In this document: piece after piece, positions 59,346-64,000 of the stretch
How the letters are laid out: each line of letters opens with the position of its first letter
Numbering within the stretch: position 1 is the stretch's first letter
Source: Hevea brasiliensis
Taxonomy: Eukaryota; Streptophyta; Magnoliopsida; Malpighiales; Euphorbiaceae
Length of the DNA stretch: 64,000 bases
Direction: 5' to 3'
Assembly: GCF_030052815.1 (NCBI RefSeq)
Contig: NC_079510.1
Coordinates: 27,667,823-27,731,822, forward strand
Position numbers and translations under genes: made by a program
Notes under the pieces: generated by a model
Database searches by the model: none
Told to the model about the DNA's origin: nothing
The model's input: the letters and a program-made list of their open reading frames with translations, nothing else

Positions 59346-60896
59346 ACTTTTGCTTGTCCTCAAACAAAACAAAACTTTGTTTTTAAAACACATTTCAGGG
59401 GATACTTAGGAATACAACCATCAATTTACTAAGCATATAATTGAACTCCTCTAACCTTCATTCCAATTTCCCTCTTTCAAGGCATAAGGGTTCTAATAGC
59501 TGCTCGTTTAGAACTTTACCTCCTTTTATGGATCTTCAACTAGTTATTCCTCTGTACAAGACTATTAATAAGCCACAACTAACCTGTTTTATCGAGAAAG
59601 ATTTGAGAAACACTAACTCCCCCAAATTTGCCTCTTTTATGAGTAATTGTGATGAAGTAATTCAATTCTAACTCCATAGGCATATCTCAATTTTCTATCT
59701 CCACTAATATAGCATGCACTTTTCAAAATATCAAAAGGTCTTTAAAAGGGTTGTAATGAGGCCAGAGGGATAATGACTTGGTTGCCAATTAATGGTTTTT
59801 AGGGAATGCAAATATGAGGATAGCATGTATGCATAAAATCCAAGTATACTAAGTTCGTTTCTACATATTTTGCATGGAGAGGAAGGGCTTTTGGCTTTTT
59901 TTTTATTATTTTTTTATAGTGCCAAGCATGCTTCCATGATACTTGTCTTAGGACTTCTTCTCTTTTTGTCTTTTTGTCCTCTCCCCTAAACTCATTGCTT
60001 TTGCTGGGTTGGAAAGGTAAATTTTCCTTTGATTTCAATTGCACACTTACATTCTTTCTTGGGTTCCACATCCTCTCTTCATTTTCTTTATGCATTTTGC
60101 TTCCTCAAAAGGGTATGGTAGGTGTTTAGGCTAGGGGCTAAGTAAATAACATAGGTAAGCAATAAATTCTAAGGGATAAACATAGGCTTCAAGTTGGCTA
60201 CAAGGGATATTCATTTTAATTAGGGGTGGCTAAGGCTTAGTGAGGTTATATCAAAGAATGCCTTAATCATTTCTTCATCAAGCATATGCTAGGATTTCGC
60301 CTTGATAGGTCCAAGAGATATGTTCTAAAGCTAGTGAGGCAATTTTTAGGTTTGCTTGTATTTCAAAAATTGTTCTCCTAATTTTACAAGTTCAATGTGA
60401 TAAATTAATAGTTATGAAGAGGTTTAACTAGTCTAGTTCCATTAAAGAGATTAGTTTCTTCACAAACAACATGTTAGAATCCCTTTTTACCTATATAGAT
60501 CTGTTCATTCCTCTATCCCATGGAGTCCAATTATTAGCTTACTAAAATTTGGTTATGGTGCTAAGTTTCACAATTTAAAATCCAAAATTTTTCAAAAATT
60601 CTCAAAAATTTTGATACACAAGAATAATGTAACTGAATTTAAACAATGCAATGATATGCACGTAATGATATGCAAATGCCATTGTATCCCCCCCCCCCCC
60701 CCCCAAACTCAAACCAGACATTGTCCTCAATGTTAACATAATGTGAAAAATCAGAGCAAAAATTTTAAGGAAGCATATTATTTATTAAGCATGGAAAATT
60801 TTTGAACATAAAGCAAATAAAAGATACCTATGGTTGCAAGTTAGGACTAAGGCATGTAAGATATTATAATAAAGATCCTATCCTATAGTCCTAGCT
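59346..60896 (-). other. G 3' non-coding region with a second PPT-like motif
   Basis: No supported gene (the frame at 59799-60095 has no motif). A 17-nt C run at 60688-60704 is followed by CAAACTCAAACCAGACATTG; on the sense strand this reads TTTGAGTTTG then G17, a near copy of the PPT and its upstream GAGGACAA context. Confidence 0.7.
60688..60704 (-). repeat. Homopolymer C17 (G17 on the sense strand)
   Basis: Seventeen consecutive C on the plus strand in the PPT-like duplicate of element G. Confidence 0.92.
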
Positions 60897-62212
60897 CTAA
60901 AAGGCCTCTGATGACGATGATGGTGATACTGGTGATCCTGGCTGCTCTTCCTCCTCATCCTCCTCATCTAGTTTGTCCATTAGCATGTCCAGTTTATTGT
61001 GTGCTTCCTGGAGGCTGTCCTTGATAGCTCACATTCTGCCATATATTGTGGTCTCCATACGTTGCAGGTATGCGAAGACCGGATCTGTCGGTGGTGGTGT
61101 GTATGGAGGCACTCGAACGGGGGACTTTTCGAACATCCGCCCTTGCCCTTCTTCTTAAGGTTGCGAAGTTTCACCGGGTCCTTCTCTTGCTTCGTCTCTC
61201 CGAGGCATGGTGTTTCCTTCAGCATCTAGCAAGTAGCATTTGTTGCCCACCTTCTTACATATCCCCATGGATATGCAAATAGTTTGATCAATTCTCGACG
61301 TTTCAGTAACAAAGCATAGTCTGTGATGTTCTGGAATGAAGCCGAAGTGGAGGGCAATGGTTGTGACAAGGCCTCCAAGCTCAATATGCCCGGTAGACTG
61401 TTGACAGAGTCATCAGAGATGGTTGCATAAGAAGAAGCTGGTGCTACACCGTTGTCCGGTGACCATGCACCACAAAAAGAATAACTCGTTGGCGTTTACA
61501 ACGCTAAGGCTATCGCCACAGCCCATGATGGTGTGGGCGGCGAATCAATGCATATATCGTAGTGCTGGACTAGTAATGCCTATTGATTTGGATTTGCTGG
61601 AGTTGTAGGGCTCTGTGTTCGGGGTAATAGAACTCCAGAAGTTGATGTTGTTGTATACCATGTGGTTCCTTGGAATCTCTTAGTGGCCGGCGCTGTCAAA
61701 GCCAAATATGGCGTTGAACTCATCCATGTTCATTACCCGGTCGAGACCAAGGAGGCGAAACTCAATCCTGCCCCTGTCCTCCTTATCGGTAGGCCATAAG
61801 GTGGCTTTGAAGCTACCCAAAAATTCTAGCGTGGTGTTCTTGTATGCCGGAAATTGGAGTTGGGCGAACCTTGTCCACCCGATGCTATCCAGTAGCCTAT
61901 TGATTTCATCCTGTAGCCCGATTTGCTCCAAAAGTGGAAAATCCATGTAATTGGTGGAGGATATTTTTCGAGTGTGAAGTCTGATACACATTGATTTGCG
62001 GGTATCATCACGAAATCCGCAAGGAATGGAGATTTCGGGTTGTGGAGCGGGTTGTGGCTGTGGTTGTGGTTGTGGTGGAGGATGGGCTTGTTGAGGTGGT
62101 TGGGGAGTGGCTACCCTCGTTCTTGGGCATTGGGTTGGAGAGAAGGTGAGGATTCTCCTCTTTGCCTTGAAGAAGAGCTGACCCTTCTTGCAGATCTCTT
62201 CGCAGGAGCCAT
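60897..62212 (-). pseudogene. G env-region ORF, ATHILA-family protein (broken)
   Basis: Starts at ATG 62212-62210 (MAPAKRSARRVSSSS) and ends at TAG 60897-60899, about 438 codons. A Pro/Gln-rich N-terminal part is followed by GWTRFAQLQFPAY, FRLLGLDR, NANELFFLWCMVTGQR and GGLVTTIALHFGF, a pattern I associate with the Athila ORF family (PF03078). The tail is acidic (EEDEEEEQPGSP). Lesions: a frameshift near 62110, a TAA near 61680 and further stops near 61554 and 61410. It occupies the place of the env-like gene in Athila elements. I see no convincing membrane segment, so an envelope role is not supported by sequence. Confidence 0.75.
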
Positions 62213-62273
62213 GGATGAGTTTTTGGGAAGGAGAAGAGTAGGATTTTGGTGAAGGGAGATGAGATTTGAGAGG

Positions 62274-62281
62274 TTTTTATA
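62274..62281 (-). promoter_or_regulatory. TATA box upstream of the env-region ORF
   Basis: Minus-strand CCTATAAAAACC, 62 nt upstream of ATG 62212, giving a short predicted 5' UTR of about 30 nt. Upstream lies 62409-62461, a gapless copy of the LTR U3 motif block. Confidence 0.55.
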
Positions 62282-62408
62282 GGCTAGGAAGGGAGGAGAT
62301 GAAGGGTTTTGTATTTATGAAGGGTTTTAATGCTAGGGGTGCATTTAAAGAGCCGTTAGGACTCTTCATTTCACGCATTTCGCACCCCAGGAGTCCTGTC
62401 TGTCACGA

Positions 62409-62610
62409 AGTACACGAGTCGTATATCACTACACGGGTCCTGACATGTAGGGCCGTGTAAATTTCTGCCCGAAATTTTCAAAATCTGTCATAGTACACAG
62501 TCTGTGTAAATGAGCTCTAGGACCCGTGTAACTTTCTGTCTCCCGAAGAGTTGAAATTGTATGAAATTTATGGACTTCCAGAAAGTTACACAGGGCGTGT
62601 ACCCGTGTAA
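62409..62610 (-). promoter_or_regulatory. U3-like TACACGG/CCGTGTA motif cluster inside element G
   Basis: Several TACACGGG and CCGTGTA half-sites. Bases 62409-62461 align without gaps to LTR bases 58773-58825, with 42 of 53 matching by eye. Distance to the next TATA is similar in both places (about 106 bp in U3, 128 bp here). Confidence 0.6.
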
Positions 62611-62865
62611 TTTTATGATTTTTCAAATCTTTCCCAAATGAAAATTATTATTATCACAACACATGAAATGGATGCAAAGATTAAAAATAGAGTTACTTCC
62701 CCGGTTTTGTTCAATTTTCCCTTTTGTTGTTTTGACTTGGTGATTCCTTTCCTCTCTTGATCTCTGTTCCCCTTTTCAAAAATCCTACAAGATGAAATGC
62801 TAATGAGTACGAAACAAAAAAATCAATATTAAAGAAAAAGAAAAGAAGAAAAGTTCAGAAAAATT

Positions 62866-62920
62866 TTGGGTTGCCTCCTAAAAAGTGCTTGTTTATAGTC
62901 TTTAGCTGGACTTTGCTTGT
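62866..62920 (-). other. Conserved block just after the integrase stop
   Basis: Minus-strand GTCCAGCTAAAGACT ... AAGCACTTTTTAGGAGGCAACCCAA. Element E has a diverged version at about 41280-41330. Role unknown; conservation across elements without shared coding suggests an RNA or splicing function. Confidence 0.5.
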
Positions 62921-64000
62921 TTATAGTCTGTCGGGAGGAGAATCGAGGGTGCAATTGATTCCTGTTTCCATGGGTTCTCCCTGAAAGTAAGGCTTCAGCC
63001 TTTGCCCATTAACCTTAAATGCACCTGAGGTTTCGCTCCACACTTCTACTACTCCATGTGGGAAGACTTGGGTGACCTTGAAAGGTCTGGACCATCTTGA
63101 TTTCAGCTTCCCTGGAAAGAGTTTCAATCTAGAGTTAAATAACAGGACAAAAGATCCTTCTTTTATCTCTTTCGTTGCTATGCGCTTGTCATGCCATCTT
63201 TTGGTTTTATCCTTGAAGATTTTGGCATTTTCGTATGCATCCTGTCTAATTTTTTCCAACTCATTCAGTTATAAGAGCCTTTTCTCACCAGCAGCTTTGA
63301 GGTCAAAGTTTAAGATCTGAATTGCCCTGTAAGCTTTTTGCTCAAGTTCAACAGGGAGATGACATGATTTTCCATAAACCAGTCGAAAGGGTGTTGTGCC
63401 AATTGGGGTTTTATATGCAGTGCGGTATGCCCATAGTGCATCATCTAACTTCATGCACCAGTCCTTCCTGGATCTGTTTTCAGTTTTCTCCAGAATTTGC
63501 TTCAGTTCCCTATTTGATATTTCTACTTGACTGTTGGTTTGAGAATGATAAGGTGTGGCCACCTTGTGACTCACTCCATACTTTTTCAGTAGCGTTTCTA
63601 ATTGTTGGTTACAGAAGTAACTTTCTCCATCACTGATTATTGCTCGTGGTGTGCCAAATCTGGTGAAGATGTTCTTTTTAAGGAACTTTGTGACCACTCT
63701 AGCATCGTTGGTTAGTGTCGCAATTTCTTCTACCCATTTTGACACAGAATCAACTCCAACCAGAATATACTTATTTCCATGGGAGGAGGGAAATGGGCCA
63801 ATGAAGTCTATTTCCCATACATCAAATAATTCTATCTCAAGTATACCATGCAGTGGCATTTTATTCCTTCTTGAACTATTATCTGTTCTTTGGCATTGAT
63901 CACAACCTAGCACAAAGGATCTTACATCCTTAAACAAATGTGGCCAGTAAAACCATGCTTACAAAATTTTTGCTACGGTTTTTGAGGTGCCGAAATGTCC
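62921..64000 (-). pseudogene. pol: G integrase (Athila type, 5' end outside window)
   Basis: Minus strand, one frame with two stops. Upstream of TAA near 63958 is GHFGTSKTVAKI, part of the HHCC finger; the CDQC pair follows. The catalytic core shows Asp in WEIDFIGP, Asp in [10 protein letters not shown] and Glu in [12 protein letters not shown], then [24 protein letters not shown] near 63267 replaces a Gln codon. The C-terminal part reads [18 protein letters not shown] and [10 protein letters not shown], ending at 62921 after SPPDRL. No chromodomain, as expected for the Athila lineage. Confidence 0.88.

Larger units (their letters stand above)
57738..64000 (-). mobile_element. Element G: Athila-type element, 3' half (continues past the window)
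   Basis: The 3' LTR (57738-59328) is at the left. Moving right (upstream on the sense strand): PPT, long 3' region, env-region ORF (60897-62212), integrase (62921-64000, cut by the window). F-side flank is TTGCC (57733-57737); the other duplication would be outside the window. Confidence 0.88.

Noticed and set aside
59799..60095. 98-codon minus-strand ORF in the G 3' region
   Set aside because: On the sense strand but without motif, with no counterpart frame in the matching region of E.
62040..62252. Plus-strand ORF rich in Trp/Leu
   Set aside because: Reverse reading of the Pro/Gln-rich segment of the env-region ORF.

Overview
The window is plant DNA, very probably from a flowering plant. 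Its diagnostic content is an Ogre-type Ty3/gypsy element with a second (archaeal-type) RNase H, chromodomain Tekay/Del-like elements, Athila-type elements and MITEs. I found no convincing host gene, tRNA or rRNA. All recognisable coding sequence belongs to mobile elements, and every copy carries stops, frameshifts, deletions or later insertions.

Bases 72-24299 hold one complete but coding-defective Ogre-like retrotransposon of about 24.2 kb. It has LTRs of about 5.9 kb, a perfect 5-bp target duplication (ATCCT), a PBS and a polypurine tract. Its order is: 5' LTR; leader; ORF1 (DUF7745-like plus coiled coil); gag-protease with G-patch; a 185-bp intron whose removal joins gag-pro to pol in frame; RT, RNase H and archaeal-type RNase H; integrase; a hypervariable 3' UTR with GNRA-type hairpins and a 61-bp tandem array; 3' LTR. 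Each LTR also carries, on the opposite strand, a decayed gene (Transposase_28-like domain plus coiled coil) with its own TATA box and a small candidate intron. A 531-bp MITE sits between the RNase H and integrase regions.

Bases 24305-26460 are AT-rich, with no supported gene. Bases 26461-37069 are a three-level nest of solo LTRs of related Tekay/Del-like families: C inside B inside A. Each level has its own target duplication (perfect for A, 4 of 5 for B and C). These LTRs share a base-paired hairpin with compensatory changes, and a splice-donor-like site downstream of the promoter.

Bases 38173-54504 are a minus-strand, pol-less Athila-like element (E) with perfect AAAGT duplications, inserted into an RNase H-domain remnant. 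A minus-strand Tekay/Del-like element (D, 42092-52416, TGAAT duplications) is nested inside E's gag-like ORF. At 54600 a plus-strand Athila-like element (F) begins. Its gag is interrupted at 57738 by a minus-strand Athila-type element (G) that runs off the right edge. G has a 3' LTR, an Athila env-region-type ORF and an integrase.

The most interesting signals are: (1) the antisense gene with its own promoter inside the Ogre LTR; (2) a gapless duplicate of the G LTR promoter-upstream block, followed by a TATA box, just upstream of the env-like ORF; (3) the compensatory hairpin in the Tekay-type LTRs; (4) the GNRA hairpin series in the Ogre 3' UTR. Reported matches and coordinates were worked out by eye. 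Family names rest on motif recognition, without any database search.
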